64,000 bases of DNA from Pseudomonas sp. H9. Lineage in GTDB: Bacteria; Pseudomonadota; Gammaproteobacteria; Pseudomonadales; Pseudomonadaceae. This document shows positions 43,344 to 52,911 of this stretch, in pieces (the first letter of the stretch is position 1; each line of letters begins with the position of its first letter). The DNA is taken from contig NZ_SMOK01000011.1 in the NCBI RefSeq assembly GCF_004353925.1, positions 372,001 through 436,000 of the forward strand, read 5' to 3'. A program made the position numbers and the translations under genes. Below the pieces are notes generated by a model. The model made no database searches. It had not been told where the DNA came from and saw only the letters and a list, made by a program, of their open reading frames with translations.

Positions 43344-44644
43344 CCTGGGTAGCCCTGTGCGGCCAGCCAGCCACGCAGCATTGATTGCTCTGTTGCCGAG
43401 CGCCCCCTCAGCAGCTCATCCAGCCCTTGCCCCGTTTGCAGGCCGTGCACCAGCGGCGCCAACGGCACACCTTGCAAATGCCAGACGCCCAACGGTTGAT
43501 CGGGGCTCACTACCACCTCGGCAGGCTCAATGAACGCATCACGCACCACTGGCCGCTGCACCACCTGCAACTGGCGAAAATCACTCGGTACATGAATAGG
43601 CTGCTGGTCTGGCCAGGCCTGGCGCTGCGCCCAGAACGGTTGCGCGACCTTGTCCTGTTCCTGGGCATAGAAGTCCCGACCAATACGGGCAAAGCGCAGG
43701 AACAGCTGCTCAATACGCGCCTGATGAAAGCGCCGGGCCAACGCCCGTTGTTCAGGCCGGCGCAGCAAAGTATTGATAACCGCCGGCGCCTGAAGCGCAG
43801 ACGACAACGACTGGAAAATACCATTGCCGGACAGCGGGTCCACTGCCATCGCCGCATCGCCCACCCGTAGCCAATTGTCGCCCGAGCATTCACCCGCCAG
43901 GATCGCCGTACTGCTACGCGCATGCACCGTTGCAGGTTGCCAGGCATCGGCCCCGAATAGCTCAGCCACCAGTGCTGACTGACGTCGCCGTTGAGCACAG
44001 TATTCCGGCAATTGCGGCTTGGCTGGCACCCGGCTGCTACTCACATCCAAGCTGACCTGCCAATAACAACGCCCATCCGCCAGGCGCGCCATCCATGCCC
44101 AACCATCTTGCAGGCTTTCCACAGCCGAAAAAGGCTCGCCCGGGGCACCTTGCCACAGGTTGAGCAGGCTGACACTCTCCGGGCCTCGCAAGCGATTGCT
44201 GGCCAGTGGCGCCTGGCGCCCGCGGGCCTCGACCAGAAACTCTGCCAGCAGAACCTCGCCGGTATCCAGCCGCACGCGGTGGCCGTGTGCGTCACTGTCA
44301 ACCTCGCGAACCCGCCCTTCGATCACCTCGACACCAGCATCACGCAAATCATCGCGCAGTGCCCGATCGAACAGTTGGCGATCCAACAGGCATTCCTGAT
44401 TAAGCTGTTGGCTCACACCGTTCCAGTGCACCCGGCGTCGGGCAGGCACTGCCGCCTGCTCCAGGGCACGGCTCAGCCCGGCATGGCGCAGGCCCTCCAG
44501 TACCCGTTGCGATACACCTTCCACGGCATCGAAGCGGCGCCAGTCGCCGACGATGTCGACGGCATAACCCAAACGACGCAAACCGATGGCGGTGGCGGCG
44601 CCTGCAGGTCCAGCACCGAGGATCAGAATACGCGGTTCAGACAT
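43340..44644 (-). CDS. qhpG: FAD-dependent monooxygenase for CTQ biogenesis
   Basis: The 434-residue flavoprotein has the FAD motif ILILGAGPAGAATAIGLRRLG (residues 5-24), an Arg-rich second region and the GD motif WLRVGDAAMAVDPLSGNGIF near residue 285. That is the layout of tryptophan-halogenase-like hydroxylases. In the Paracoccus qhp operon QhpG hydroxylates the QhpC tryptophan on the way to CTQ. The start ATG overlaps the qhpE stop by 8 nt, and the neighbours QhpE and QhpF confirm the assignment. Its stop codon is provided by a REP element. Confidence 0.9.
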   Translation of the reverse strand: MSEPRILILGAGPAGAATAIGLRRLGYAVDIVGDWRRFDAVEGVSQRVLEGLRHAGLSRALEQAAVPARRRVHWNGVSQQLNQECLLDRQLFDRALRDDLRDAGVEVIEGRVREVDSDAHGHRVRLDTGEVLLAEFLVEARGRQAPLASNRLRGPESVSLLNLWQGAPGEPFSAVESLQDGWAWMARLADGRCYWQVSLDVSSSRVPAKPQLPEYCAQRRRQSALVAELFGADAWQPATVHARSSTAILAGECSGDNWLRVGDAAMAVDPLSGNGIFQSLSSALQAPAVINTLLRRPEQRALARRFHQARIEQLFLRFARIGRDFYAQEQDKVAQPFWAQRQAWPDQQPIHVPSDFRQLQVVQRPVVRDAFIEPAEVVVSPDQPLGVWHLQGVPLAPLVHGLQTGQGLDELLRGRSATEQSMLRGWLAAQGYPG

Positions 44645-45317
44645 GTTCGACTCCTCGGCGCTCTGGCCCCACGAAGGTGGCGTTGTCACGCAAGTACCCC
44701 AGCAGTTGTTCGTGACTGGCGCCGCGGTGCGCTTGCAACCAAGAACACATCTGCCCGCTCAAGGCTGCGCACGCCAGGCTGGCCCCGGCTGGCCCGCCCT
44801 GCTCGCCCACTGCGGCGCCGAATTCGGCCTGTGCAGTATTCAGCCACGACCATTGCCCGTTGGCACAGCGGGCATCACCTGTAATGCGCACAACGCCGGG
44901 GTAACTGGCCGGGTAAACCGGCCCGCCGCGCGCCGGGCTCGAGGCACACAGCAACACTCCCGCCGCCTGCGCCTGTGCACAGGCCTGGCGCAGCACCGGG
45001 CGGTCCTGGGTCAGCCCCAGGCTGAGATTGATCACATCCACGCCTTGCTCTACCAACCACAACAACGCCGCGCTGACTTGCAACACCGACGTCGCGCCAC
45101 GGCTGTCGAACACTTGGGCAATACTCACGGACACGTCGTCAACCTGGCTCAGCAGCCGCGCAAGCACAGCGCTGCCATGCCCCAGGGCGTCGGCCTGCAG
45201 CTCACCTTCACAGAGCATGCCCTGCTCCAGCCAAAAACGCCGGGCGCCGTCCAGGCGTGCGCCCTGCAGTGCCGAACAGCCCGAATCGATCACCCCGACA
45301 CGCACTTTACTCACCAT
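44637..45317 (-). CDS. qhpE: Subtilisin-like protease QhpE (QhpC leader peptidase)
   Basis: The 226-residue protein has the subtilase catalytic triad: Asp11 (VGVIDSG), His47 (ALGHGSAV) and Ser180 (GPAGASLACAAL), with the NLSLG strand at about residue 97. It has no signal peptide, so it works in the cytoplasm, as reported for QhpE, which removes the QhpC leader after cross-linking. It overlaps qhpG by 8 nt and qhpF by 11 nt, which implies tight co-expression. It is short for a subtilase but matches the qhp family's size. Confidence 0.92.
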   Translation of the reverse strand: MVSKVRVGVIDSGCSALQGARLDGARRFWLEQGMLCEGELQADALGHGSAVLARLLSQVDDVSVSIAQVFDSRGATSVLQVSAALLWLVEQGVDVINLSLGLTQDRPVLRQACAQAQAAGVLLCASSPARGGPVYPASYPGVVRITGDARCANGQWSWLNTAQAEFGAAVGEQGGPAGASLACAALSGQMCSWLQAHRGASHEQLLGYLRDNATFVGPERRGVEHV

Positions 45318-47040
45318 GGCGCATGGACTCCTGCCAGACCGCTTGCAAGCGCCCTTGCTCCAGATGCAGGTGCAGGTCGGCGTCGGCCAGGGTGCTGGTA
45401 CGGTGGCTGATCAATATGCGCGTGCGCCCGGCAAACAGTTGGTCGATTGCCGCGATCACTTCGCGTTCGGTGGCTTCGTCCACCGCCGAGGTGGCCTCGT
45501 CGAGCACCAGCACCTGCGGGTTCTGCAGCAACGCGCGGGCAATGGCAATACGTTGTTTCTGTCCGCCCGACAACTGCTGCCCACGCTCACCGAGGATGCC
45601 GTCCAGCCCCAGTGGCAATGCTTCGACCAACGCCTCCAGGCGGGTCAGGCGCACCACCCGTTCGAGGTCTTCGCGGCTGGCCTCCGGTACGCTATAGGCC
45701 AGGTTCTGCGCCAGGGTGCCGCGAAACAGCACAATGTCCTGGCTGACCACGGCGATGCACTTGCGCAACGCCAACAGGTCGAGCGCACGCAGATCCACGC
45801 CATCGAGCAGAATGCGCCCCTGGTCAGGGTCATAGAAGCGTTGCAACAGATCGATCAGAGTTGACTTGCCAACACCGGAAGCGCCGCTGATGGCCACTTT
45901 CACACCGGCAGGGATGGCAATGTCAACGCCAGCCAACACCATGCCCAGGCGCTGTTCATGGGCAAAGTGCACGCCCTCAAGGCGCAGTTCCCCTGGCCCT
46001 TGCGGCGGTGATACGGGCACGGCTGGCGGGCGTACCGTGACCGGTTCCTGCTGCAGCTCCATCACCCGCCCGAGGCTGACGGCCATGCGCTGCACCGCCA
46101 CGTACAGGCCAAGCAGGCTCTGCACCGGCCCGACTGCCATGCCCAGATAGGTAGAAAATGCGATCAATGCGCCGAGTTGCCAGGTGCCCTGAATCACCCA
46201 GTAGCCCCCCACCAGAAAGGCACAGGCGCGGCACAACGAGGTGAGTGTGCCCGGCACCGCCTGGGTGAAGAACTCAGTGACCTGGACCCGCAACAACTGG
46301 CCCATATAGCCCTTGCCCAAGTGATCGAGGCGCTCGGACTCGCGTCGCTGCTGTCCGGCGGCCTGGATGAACTTCATCGCCGGCAAGGTCTCGACCAGAA
46401 ACGATGAGACATCGGCGGAGCGTTCGCGCAGGTTGCGCACCTCGCGTTCGACTTTGCGCCGCATCCAGCGCAACCACAGCACTTCGACGGGGATCAACAG
46501 CGCCAGCAACAGCGACAGCTGCCAAGACAGCATCAGCATCAAGGTTACCGCGCCGATCAGCCCGATCACGCTGGACACTGCCGAGAACAATGAATCCACG
46601 GCGAAGCGTTGAATTTCGGCGACATCGCCATCGAGCCGCGACAGGATGTCACCGATGCGCTTGCGCCCATAGAATGCCGGTGACAGCTGCTGCAAATGGC
46701 GATACAGGTCATCGCGCAAGGCGAACAGAATGCGCCCGGACAGGCGCGTGTGCAGATAACGGTTGATCCCGCCCAGCAGCATGCCGACGATCCCCACCGC
46801 GATCATGATCAGCGCCATGTGCCAGAGCACGTCGAAATCTTTGGCCAGCAAGCCCTGATCGATCAGGGTCTTGACCAGCCAGGGTTGCGCCAGCACCAGC
46901 AGCGACGCGGCCAGCGACAGCCCCAGCAGCGTGGCAATCGCACGCCAGTGCGGGCGTACAAAGCCGTACAGCCAGGCCAGGGCGTGGCGCATCAACTCCG
47001 GGTCAGAGGCGTTGATCAGCCTGAGAAAAATACCCGCCAT
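45307..47040 (-). CDS. qhpF: ABC transporter QhpF (fused permease and ATPase)
   Basis: The 577-residue half-transporter has six membrane helices (about residues 20-310) and an ATPase domain with Walker A GASGVGKST, signature LSGGQKQR and Walker B VLVLDEATS. A start at 47040 is chosen because AAGGGG lies 6 nt upstream and the regulator gene ends 10 nt before it. QhpF is needed for export of modified QhpC, which has no Sec signal, in the qhp operon of Paracoccus. It is co-transcribed with qhpE and qhpG and follows the regulator. Confidence 0.9.
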   Translation of the reverse strand: MAGIFLRLINASDPELMRHALAWLYGFVRPHWRAIATLLGLSLAASLLVLAQPWLVKTLIDQGLLAKDFDVLWHMALIMIAVGIVGMLLGGINRYLHTRLSGRILFALRDDLYRHLQQLSPAFYGRKRIGDILSRLDGDVAEIQRFAVDSLFSAVSSVIGLIGAVTLMLMLSWQLSLLLALLIPVEVLWLRWMRRKVEREVRNLRERSADVSSFLVETLPAMKFIQAAGQQRRESERLDHLGKGYMGQLLRVQVTEFFTQAVPGTLTSLCRACAFLVGGYWVIQGTWQLGALIAFSTYLGMAVGPVQSLLGLYVAVQRMAVSLGRVMELQQEPVTVRPPAVPVSPPQGPGELRLEGVHFAHEQRLGMVLAGVDIAIPAGVKVAISGASGVGKSTLIDLLQRFYDPDQGRILLDGVDLRALDLLALRKCIAVVSQDIVLFRGTLAQNLAYSVPEASREDLERVVRLTRLEALVEALPLGLDGILGERGQQLSGGQKQRIAIARALLQNPQVLVLDEATSAVDEATEREVIAAIDQLFAGRTRILISHRTSTLADADLHLHLEQGRLQAVWQESMRHGE

Positions 47041-47050
47041 TAACCGCCCC

Positions 47051-48958
47051 TTATTCGCGCAGTTGCTTGAGTTTTCGATACAGAGTGGCGCGGCTGATCC
47101 CCAAGGCATCGGCAGCAGCCGACACATTGCCGTGATGGCGAGCCAACGCCCCACGGATCAACTCCACCTCGTTTTCACGAATGCTGCCGCTGTTTGGCGC
47201 AGTGCCGCTGAGTTCATCCAGCAGGCAATCGGTGAGGTGATCCATGCTCAGCACGTGCTCGTCGGGCTCGCGCATGGCCAAGGCCGAGCGCAAGACCATT
47301 TCCAATTGACGGATGTTGCCCGGCCAGTCGAAATTGCCCAGTAGCTCACGCAAGCCCTTGTCCAGGCTGACCTGCTCAGCGCCGAACTTGCTCAGCAGGC
47401 TGTCGATCACCTCATTGAGGTCCTCACGATCGCGCAGCGCCGGTAGCTGCAGGCTCACCCCATTGATGCGGTAGTAGAGGTCTTCGCGAAAATGTTGATC
47501 GAGCACCAGCCGTTTCAAGTCACGGTGGGTGGCACAGATCACTGCGACGTCAATGTCCTGCTCGTCACCGCCACCCAGTGGCGCCACCCGGCGTTCCTGC
47601 AGCACCCTGAGCAAACGCGCTTGCAAGGCCAGCGGCATATCGCCGATTTCATCGAGGAACAACGTGCCTCCGTGGGCCTGGGCCAGACGCCCGACCATGC
47701 CTCCGCGCCGCGAGCCGGTGAAAGCACCCTCGCGGTAGCCAAACAGTTCGGACTCGATCAGTCCTTCCGGAATAGCCGCGCAGTTGACTGCAACGAAAGG
47801 CTTGTCGGCACGCGGGCTGGACTGATGCAGGGCACGCGCCACCACTTCCTTACCGGTACCGGTTTCGCCCAACAACAGCACGGGTAAATCGTTGTTCAAG
47901 CCGCGGCGCGCCATGCGCAGCGCCCTGGCCAGGCGCTCATCACGCCCCGCCAGTGACTCCAGCTCTACGGTTTTCGCCGCCGGCAGCGCTTTAACAGTGG
48001 GTTGCACCGGGCCCATACCGGCGCGGCGCGGCAGGTGCACGGCGCGGAAAAAGAACTCACCTTTGGCGGTTTGTACGCTGCTCACCCGATCAGACCACAG
48101 CCGTGTCAGGAACGCCGAGGTACGCTCCCCCATCAGGTCACTGCAACGTCGGCCGATCAGGGCCGGGCGCTGCAGTTGTAACAATTCGCAGGCACGCTCG
48201 TTGGCCGCCAATACTTCGCCATCCAGGCTCAGGGCCAGCAGCCCGTGCCAGGCACTGCCCAAGTACTGCGGCCGGTTGTGAAAGGCCAGTACCAACTGAT
48301 CGGGGTAACACAGGCCGAACATCCGGCTCTCGATGTTACTGGCGGCGAGAATCAGGGTTGAAAGGTTGTCCTGAGGTTGCGCCATGACCCCTTCGCGGGT
48401 CAGGTCAAGCACGCCGATCACATGCCCCAGGGGGTCGCGTAGCGGCACCGATGTACAGGAAAACGGGCTGAGACGATCAAGATAATGTTCGCCGCAGTTG
48501 ATCAAAGTCGGGCGCCCCTCCACTACCGCCGTGCCGATGGCATTGGTGCCACGGCTCGACTCGCTCCAGCAACTCCCGGGATGCAAGTCACGCAGGCCGA
48601 CCTGATTGAGGTCGTCGGTTTGCCCGCCGATTGCAAGAATATTGGCCTGGGCATCGCCGAGGATGATGATTGCGCTGTGCCCGTGGCGGGCGACCAGGTA
48701 TTCCATTTCCGGCGTCGCGGCGTCGATCAGCAGGCGGTTGCCGTCAAGCAGCTCCTGCAAACGGTGGCGGACGTTGAACTCCACCTGCTCGGTTTCGAGG
48801 CAGTTCAGGCCGTGATCCAGGCTGCGTCGCCAGGAGGCATCGATTTCTTCGCGCAGCATGCCTTGCGGCAACGCGCCTTCGCTGATCAGTTTCAGGCGGA
48901 CCATGCGCGAGGTCTGCACGGGGTCGGTGGCGTTTATTATTGGTATATGTCGCGGCAT
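47051..48958 (-). CDS. AcoR-type sigma-54-dependent transcriptional activator
   Basis: The 635-residue protein has an N-terminal sensory region with a GAF-like domain (about residues 60-210, with [17 protein letters not shown]) and a PAS-like middle. The AAA+ domain has Walker A GETGTGKE and the sigma-54 contact loop GAFTGSR. A Fis-type HTH ends it ([20 protein letters not shown]). This is the AcoR/ExaE arrangement. It is 10 nt upstream of qhpF on the same strand, and sigma-54 promoters with shared palindromes precede the qhp and aldehyde dehydrogenase genes, so it should activate the amine dehydrogenase locus. The known qhp regulator of Paracoccus is AraC-type, so this control differs. The ATG has GGAGTG upstream. 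Confidence 0.9.
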   Translation of the reverse strand: MPRHIPIINATDPVQTSRMVRLKLISEGALPQGMLREEIDASWRRSLDHGLNCLETEQVEFNVRHRLQELLDGNRLLIDAATPEMEYLVARHGHSAIIILGDAQANILAIGGQTDDLNQVGLRDLHPGSCWSESSRGTNAIGTAVVEGRPTLINCGEHYLDRLSPFSCTSVPLRDPLGHVIGVLDLTREGVMAQPQDNLSTLILAASNIESRMFGLCYPDQLVLAFHNRPQYLGSAWHGLLALSLDGEVLAANERACELLQLQRPALIGRRCSDLMGERTSAFLTRLWSDRVSSVQTAKGEFFFRAVHLPRRAGMGPVQPTVKALPAAKTVELESLAGRDERLARALRMARRGLNNDLPVLLLGETGTGKEVVARALHQSSPRADKPFVAVNCAAIPEGLIESELFGYREGAFTGSRRGGMVGRLAQAHGGTLFLDEIGDMPLALQARLLRVLQERRVAPLGGGDEQDIDVAVICATHRDLKRLVLDQHFREDLYYRINGVSLQLPALRDREDLNEVIDSLLSKFGAEQVSLDKGLRELLGNFDWPGNIRQLEMVLRSALAMREPDEHVLSMDHLTDCLLDELSGTAPNSGSIRENEVELIRGALARHHGNVSAAADALGISRATLYRKLKQLRE

Positions 48959-49037
48959 CTCTCACTCCAGTGCGAAGTACGACCGGGTAAGCGCTGACTT
49001 TACTCTAAATACAAACCCCACGGGTGGACCAAAATCG

Positions 49038-49107
49038 GTAGGAGCGGGCTTGCCCCGCGATACGATGTGACTGATACATCGCTATCGCGGGGCAAGCCCG
49101 CTCCTAC
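49038..49107. repeat. REP element pair
   Basis: An inverted canonical REP pair between the AcoR-type regulator gene and iacI. Confidence 0.92.
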
Positions 49108-49109
49108 GG

Positions 49110-49622
49110 TCAGCGGCTGGGTACCGGCAATGGCGCTTCGCTGTTCCAGGCACTGATCGGCCGTCCGAACAGGTTCTCGGTCTGAAAGTGCGCCATGCGC
49201 CACTGGCCCTCTTCCACCGCGAAACGCACGGTCAGGCGTGCCGCATTCAAGTGCGAGGTCTGGTTGGCAAAGGTACTGGTCTGCAACATGATCCAGCTAC
49301 CGCTGGCCTGTTCAGCGTCCACGCTGATCAGTTCACTGGTGAGAAAATGCACGTTCAGGGCAAAGTGCGCAGGCGGCTGCATGTAGGTGGCGAACATGGC
49401 GCGAATCGCTTCGCGCCCCCGGTAACCACCAAAGCTTTTTGCGTACTTGGCGCCCTTGCCCTCCCACACCGCATCACGGGTAAATAAACCGGCCAGTTCT
49501 TCCAGCGGCGTGTTGGCATCCAGCGCATCGCACAGGGCCATGTAACGGTTCATGCAGGCGCGCACAGCCTGCTGCGCTTCGAAGACACGCAGGCGCGCTT
49601 CCAGTTGCTGAAGGTCGCTCAT
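49110..49622 (-). CDS. iacI: SnoaL/NTF2-like protein of the indole-3-acetate pathway
   Basis: The 170-residue protein has an NTF2-like (SnoaL) fold, seen in the opening helix (AVRACMNRYMALCDALD), the hydrophobic core with FTRDAVWEGK and the sheet VHFLTSELISV. In the iac clusters of P. putida 1290 this position is IacI, needed for indole-3-acetate breakdown. It has been proposed to act on the dioxindole-3-acetate intermediate. Its start overlaps the iacH stop (ATGA). Confidence 0.87.
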   Translation of the reverse strand: MSDLQQLEARLRVFEAQQAVRACMNRYMALCDALDANTPLEELAGLFTRDAVWEGKGAKYAKSFGGYRGREAIRAMFATYMQPPAHFALNVHFLTSELISVDAEQASGSWIMLQTSTFANQTSHLNAARLTVRFAVEEGQWRMAHFQTENLFGRPISAWNSEAPLPVPSR

Positions 49623-50743
49623 GACTGTGCTCCGCCGCTGATGCGTTGCAGCAGTAATGTGGCGGCCGCCAGCAAGGCTTCGTCCGCGCCTTTTGCGCCG
49701 ACCAGTTGCAAGCCCACGGGTAGACCTTGCTTGCTGGCCAAAGGCACGGTTACCGCCGGATGCCCGGATAGGTTGAACGGACGCACCAGCGAAGTCATGC
49801 CCAGCACCGCACGGGTGTCAGCGGCGTCTTCAACCCGCAGCGGGAAATCAGGCATGGTGGGCAGCGCCAGAACATCGCAGCGTTGCAGAGCGGCATCGAC
49901 CTGTGTGGTGAATCGCTCACGTACGTGCTCAGCTTCAGCGATAGCGGCGTCGGTCATGGTCCCGGCCGCTTGCAAGCGCCCGGCAATATCAGCGCCGACC
50001 AGGCCGCTGGCGAGCAAATGGCCGCAGGCGGCAAAAGTTTCACGGTTGATGATCACCATGCCGGCGCTGTAGGCCGCTTCGAAGTCTGCGCATTCAACCG
50101 TCTCAAGGTGCTGGCCGCTGGCGTTCAGCGCCGCCTGTACCGCCGCATTCACCGCTTCGCTGGCTGGCACCTTGAGCACGCCTATCTTCACCGCAGCCGG
50201 GGCGCTCGCAGGGGTGAAGCTCGGGTCAATGATCGCCATGGCGCGGATCAACATCGGTAACGAGGCGGCAAACGGCCCGACGCAGTCCAGCGTGGTCGCG
50301 GCCGGCATCACGCCCTGACGGCTGACACGACCAAAAGTGGGCTTGAAGCCGAACACCCCGCAGCAACAGGCCGGCACCCGCACCGAACCACCGGTGTCGG
50401 TACCCAGGCTGAAATCGGCCAACCCCGCCGCCACCGCCGCTGCCGAACCGCTGGAAGATCCGCCGGGAATCAGTGCCGGAAAGCGCGGGTTGATCGGCGT
50501 GCCGGTGTAATGGTTGATGCCGGTGGTACCAAAGGCCAGCTCATGCAGGCTGGTTTTACCGGTGATGCGGCAACCGGCGGCCAGTACCCGGCTGACTACA
50601 TCGGCATGCTGCCGGGCTGGTTCGGCCTGCGCCAGGGCGCGGCTGGAGGCGCGTGTTGGCAGGCCTGCGATGTCGATGGTGTCCTTTACCATCACACTGG
50701 GACCGCTGCCGCCTATGTTCAAAGACTCAACCACGATTGCCAT
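49619..50743 (-). CDS. iacH: Amidase-signature enzyme of the iac cluster
   Basis: The 374-residue enzyme has the amidase signature: the catalytic lysine in VMVKDTIDIAG, the GGSSSGSAAAVAAG stretch and DTGGSVRVPACCCGVFGFKP, i.e. the Ser-cisSer-Lys triad. It hydrolyses an amide bond in a ring-opened or other indoleacetate intermediate, in line with IacH of P. putida 1290; the exact step is not settled. The ATG at 50743 has GAGG upstream, and the stop is coupled to iacI. It is divergent from iacR. Confidence 0.9.
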   Translation of the reverse strand: MAIVVESLNIGGSGPSVMVKDTIDIAGLPTRASSRALAQAEPARQHADVVSRVLAAGCRITGKTSLHELAFGTTGINHYTGTPINPRFPALIPGGSSSGSAAAVAAGLADFSLGTDTGGSVRVPACCCGVFGFKPTFGRVSRQGVMPAATTLDCVGPFAASLPMLIRAMAIIDPSFTPASAPAAVKIGVLKVPASEAVNAAVQAALNASGQHLETVECADFEAAYSAGMVIINRETFAACGHLLASGLVGADIAGRLQAAGTMTDAAIAEAEHVRERFTTQVDAALQRCDVLALPTMPDFPLRVEDAADTRAVLGMTSLVRPFNLSGHPAVTVPLASKQGLPVGLQLVGAKGADEALLAAATLLLQRISGGAQS

Positions 50744-50862
50744 TGAAACCTCACTTCGCAAAGACGCCTGCAGCGCCGATGGGGTAAAAATTGCTTTGCA
50801 TCAGGTGTCCTCATTACGGGAAAAGTCTATTATTGGCACTCACTTACCTCAGCCAGTCAGTT

Positions 50863-51339
50863 ATGAGCCCGACGAAGAAGCGCCACAGCCGCTACGACCC
50901 TTCCAGTGAAGACTTCCGTAAAGAGGACTTTCCGTTTTATTGGTTGGCGCGTGTACACGGCCAATACACCCAGAACATGGAACGGCTGCTTAAAAAAGTT
51001 GACCTCGACGTCGCCCGCTGGCGCGTGTTGTGGATCCTCAATCAGAACGGCCAGTCGAGCATTTCCGAGATTTCGACCCACGCCATCGCCAAGCTGTCGA
51101 CCATCACCAAGATCGTTTACCGCATGAAGGAAGACGGCCTGGTCGATACCGCGCCCAGCACCGAAGATGGCCGAGTCACCCAGGTTTGCATTACACCGCT
51201 GGGCCTGGCGACCATCGAACGTATGCAAGGCGTCACCAGCGACCTGTTCAAACGCAGCTTCGCTGGCCTCACCGAGAGCCAGGTCGAGCGCTTCAACCGC
51301 ACGCTCGAAACCGTTTTCCATAATCTGGAAAGCTTTTAG
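50863..51339 (+). CDS. iacR: MarR family regulator of the iac genes
   Basis: The 158-residue protein has a MarR winged helix. Recognition region ISEISTHAIAKLSTITKIVYRM is at about residues 65-85, followed by the wing DGRVTQVCITPLG. The start at 50863 (MSPTKKRH) is chosen because homologues begin there; its ribosome site is weak. It lies inside the iac cluster on the opposite strand, as in P. putida 1290, where IacR is a repressor relieved by indole-3-acetate or its products. Its targets here should be the iacA and iacH promoters. Confidence 0.92.
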   Translation: MSPTKKRHSRYDPSSEDFRKEDFPFYWLARVHGQYTQNMERLLKKVDLDVARWRVLWILNQNGQSSISEISTHAIAKLSTITKIVYRMKEDGLVDTAPSTEDGRVTQVCITPLGLATIERMQGVTSDLFKRSFAGLTESQVERFNRTLETVFHNLESF

Positions 51340-51364
51340 CGAAGCCGTTCCCTGACTAACCGTT

Positions 51365-51388
51365 ATCGCGGGGCAAGCCCGCTCCTAC
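51365..51388. repeat. Single REP copy
   Basis: A lone REP copy ending GCCCGCTCCTAC, between the convergent iacR and iacG genes. It has no inverted partner. Confidence 0.85.
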
Positions 51389-51391
51389 TGT

Positions 51392-51889
51392 TCAGCACGC
51401 CTTGGAGCATTCGCCCAGACGGTGGTAGGCACGGTTGAAGTACACCAGGCCTTCTTCTGCCCCGCCGTGGCGAATAGCCTGAACTTCACAATAGAAGATG
51501 CTGTGCGAGCCCACTTCGTGTACCTGGGCAATCCGGCAATCGAAGTTCACCAGCGCGTCGAGCATCACTGGCGCGCCGCTTTCCAAGGTGGTCCAGGACG
51601 CCGTTGCAAAGCGCTCGTCCATGGTCAGCGCCTTGTTGGCGAACGCACCTGACTGCGACTGGTGTGAACCGGCCAGCACGTTCACGCACACCACCGCGTT
51701 GGCCTGAAACTGCGCGTTGGACTGCGAGGCGCGGTTCATGCACACCAACAGGGTGGGTGGCGAGTCAGTGACACTGCACACCGCTGAGGCGGTAAAACCG
51801 AAGCGACCGGCGACACCATCGGTAGTGATGACCGATACGGCGCCGCCCAACAGCGCCATTGCATTGCGAAAGCTGGTTACGTCAACCAT
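51392..51889 (-). CDS. iacG: Flavin reductase of the iac pathway
   Basis: The 165-residue protein belongs to the HpaC-like flavin reductase family: FRNAMALLGGAVSVITTDG, GFTASAVCSVTDSPPTLLVCMN and the late FNRAYHRLG. It supplies reduced flavin to the IacA monooxygenase-like enzyme. The ATG at 51889 has GAGGAGA upstream and lies 12 nt after the iacF stop. Confidence 0.9.
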   Translation of the reverse strand: MVDVTSFRNAMALLGGAVSVITTDGVAGRFGFTASAVCSVTDSPPTLLVCMNRASQSNAQFQANAVVCVNVLAGSHQSQSGAFANKALTMDERFATASWTTLESGAPVMLDALVNFDCRIAQVHEVGSHSIFYCEVQAIRHGGAEEGLVYFNRAYHRLGECSKAC

Positions 51890-51900
51890 GCCCGTTCTCC

Positions 51901-52860
51901 TCAAATGTCCAGCACGAGTGTTTTCGACTTGGCGCGCGAGCAGCACACCAGAATCTGGTCATTACCGGCTTTTTCTTCGTCGGTCAGGTACACATCACGG
52001 TGGTCCGGCTCACCTTCGAGCACGTCGCACAGGCAGGTGCCACACACCCCCTGCTCGCAGGATTTCTCAATCTTGATACCGACCTTGGCCAAGGCATCGA
52101 GAATCGACTGGCCCTCGGCAATTTCAACGGTTTTGCCACTGCGCGCGGCGACCACTTCGAAGCTGGCACCACTCGCGTCCACTTCGACCTGGAAGTATTC
52201 CTTATGGATGTGATCTTCGGCGTAGCCTTGCTCGCGCGCGCCGTTGATGACCCAATCCATAAAACCTGAAGGGCCGCAGGTGTACAGGTGCACACCGGCT
52301 TCACCGCGCCCCAGCACCGCCGCCAGGTCGAGTTTCTGCTCATCCGCTTCGTCGTCGAAGTGGGTGACCACCTGCGCGGCGAACGGTGCGTTGCCCAGTT
52401 CCTGAAGAAATGCACTGCGCTGACGGGCGCGCCCGCAATAGTGCAATTCGAAGCGCTCACCGCGTTGATGCAGGGTATAGGCCATGGCGATCATCGGCGT
52501 GATACCGATACCGCCGCCCAGCAACAGCGTGCGCTGCGCCTGTTCAACCAAGGGAAACAGGTTACGCGGTGCACTGATCTGCACCTGTTGGCCTTCGCTC
52601 AAGGTCTCATGCGCGGCGACCGAACCACCGCGCGACGCCGGGTCCTTGAGAATCCCCAAGCGGTACGTGCTGAGGTCGCCGGGGTTGCTGCACAGCGAGT
52701 ACTGGCGCACCAGGCCAGGGGCCAGGTGAATATCGACGTGTGCACCGGCGTCAAACGCCGGCAGCGGCGCGCCGTCGGCGCTGGCCAGGTCGAGAACGAT
52801 AACGCCGTCCCCTTGCAGTTCGCGCTTGCGCACCACCACATTCAAAAGTGCTTCAGTCAT
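51901..52860 (-). CDS. iacF: Ferredoxin-NAD(P) reductase component (VanB/PDR type)
   Basis: The 319-residue protein has an FMN-binding part (VRQYSLCSNPGD), an NAD-binding part (LLGGGIGITPMIAM and YTCGPSGFM) and a C-terminal plant-type 2Fe-2S domain with the cysteines CEQGVCGTC and a distal Cys in ILVCCSR. This is the phthalate dioxygenase reductase layout. It passes electrons from NADH to the Rieske dioxygenase IacCD. It lies between iacE and iacG on one transcript. Confidence 0.93.
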   Translation of the reverse strand: MTEALLNVVVRKRELQGDGVIVLDLASADGAPLPAFDAGAHVDIHLAPGLVRQYSLCSNPGDLSTYRLGILKDPASRGGSVAAHETLSEGQQVQISAPRNLFPLVEQAQRTLLLGGGIGITPMIAMAYTLHQRGERFELHYCGRARQRSAFLQELGNAPFAAQVVTHFDDEADEQKLDLAAVLGRGEAGVHLYTCGPSGFMDWVINGAREQGYAEDHIHKEYFQVEVDASGASFEVVAARSGKTVEIAEGQSILDALAKVGIKIEKSCEQGVCGTCLCDVLEGEPDHRDVYLTDEEKAGNDQILVCCSRAKSKTLVLDI

Positions 52861-52911
52861 GGCAATTGCTCCATGTAGTCAGAGGGGCCACCGCAGTGGC
52901 CCGGTGTCAGC

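Noticed and set aside
49619..50743. The amidase as a GatA subunit.
   Set aside because: It is shorter than GatA, no gatB or gatC is near, and its coupling to iacI fits IacH.
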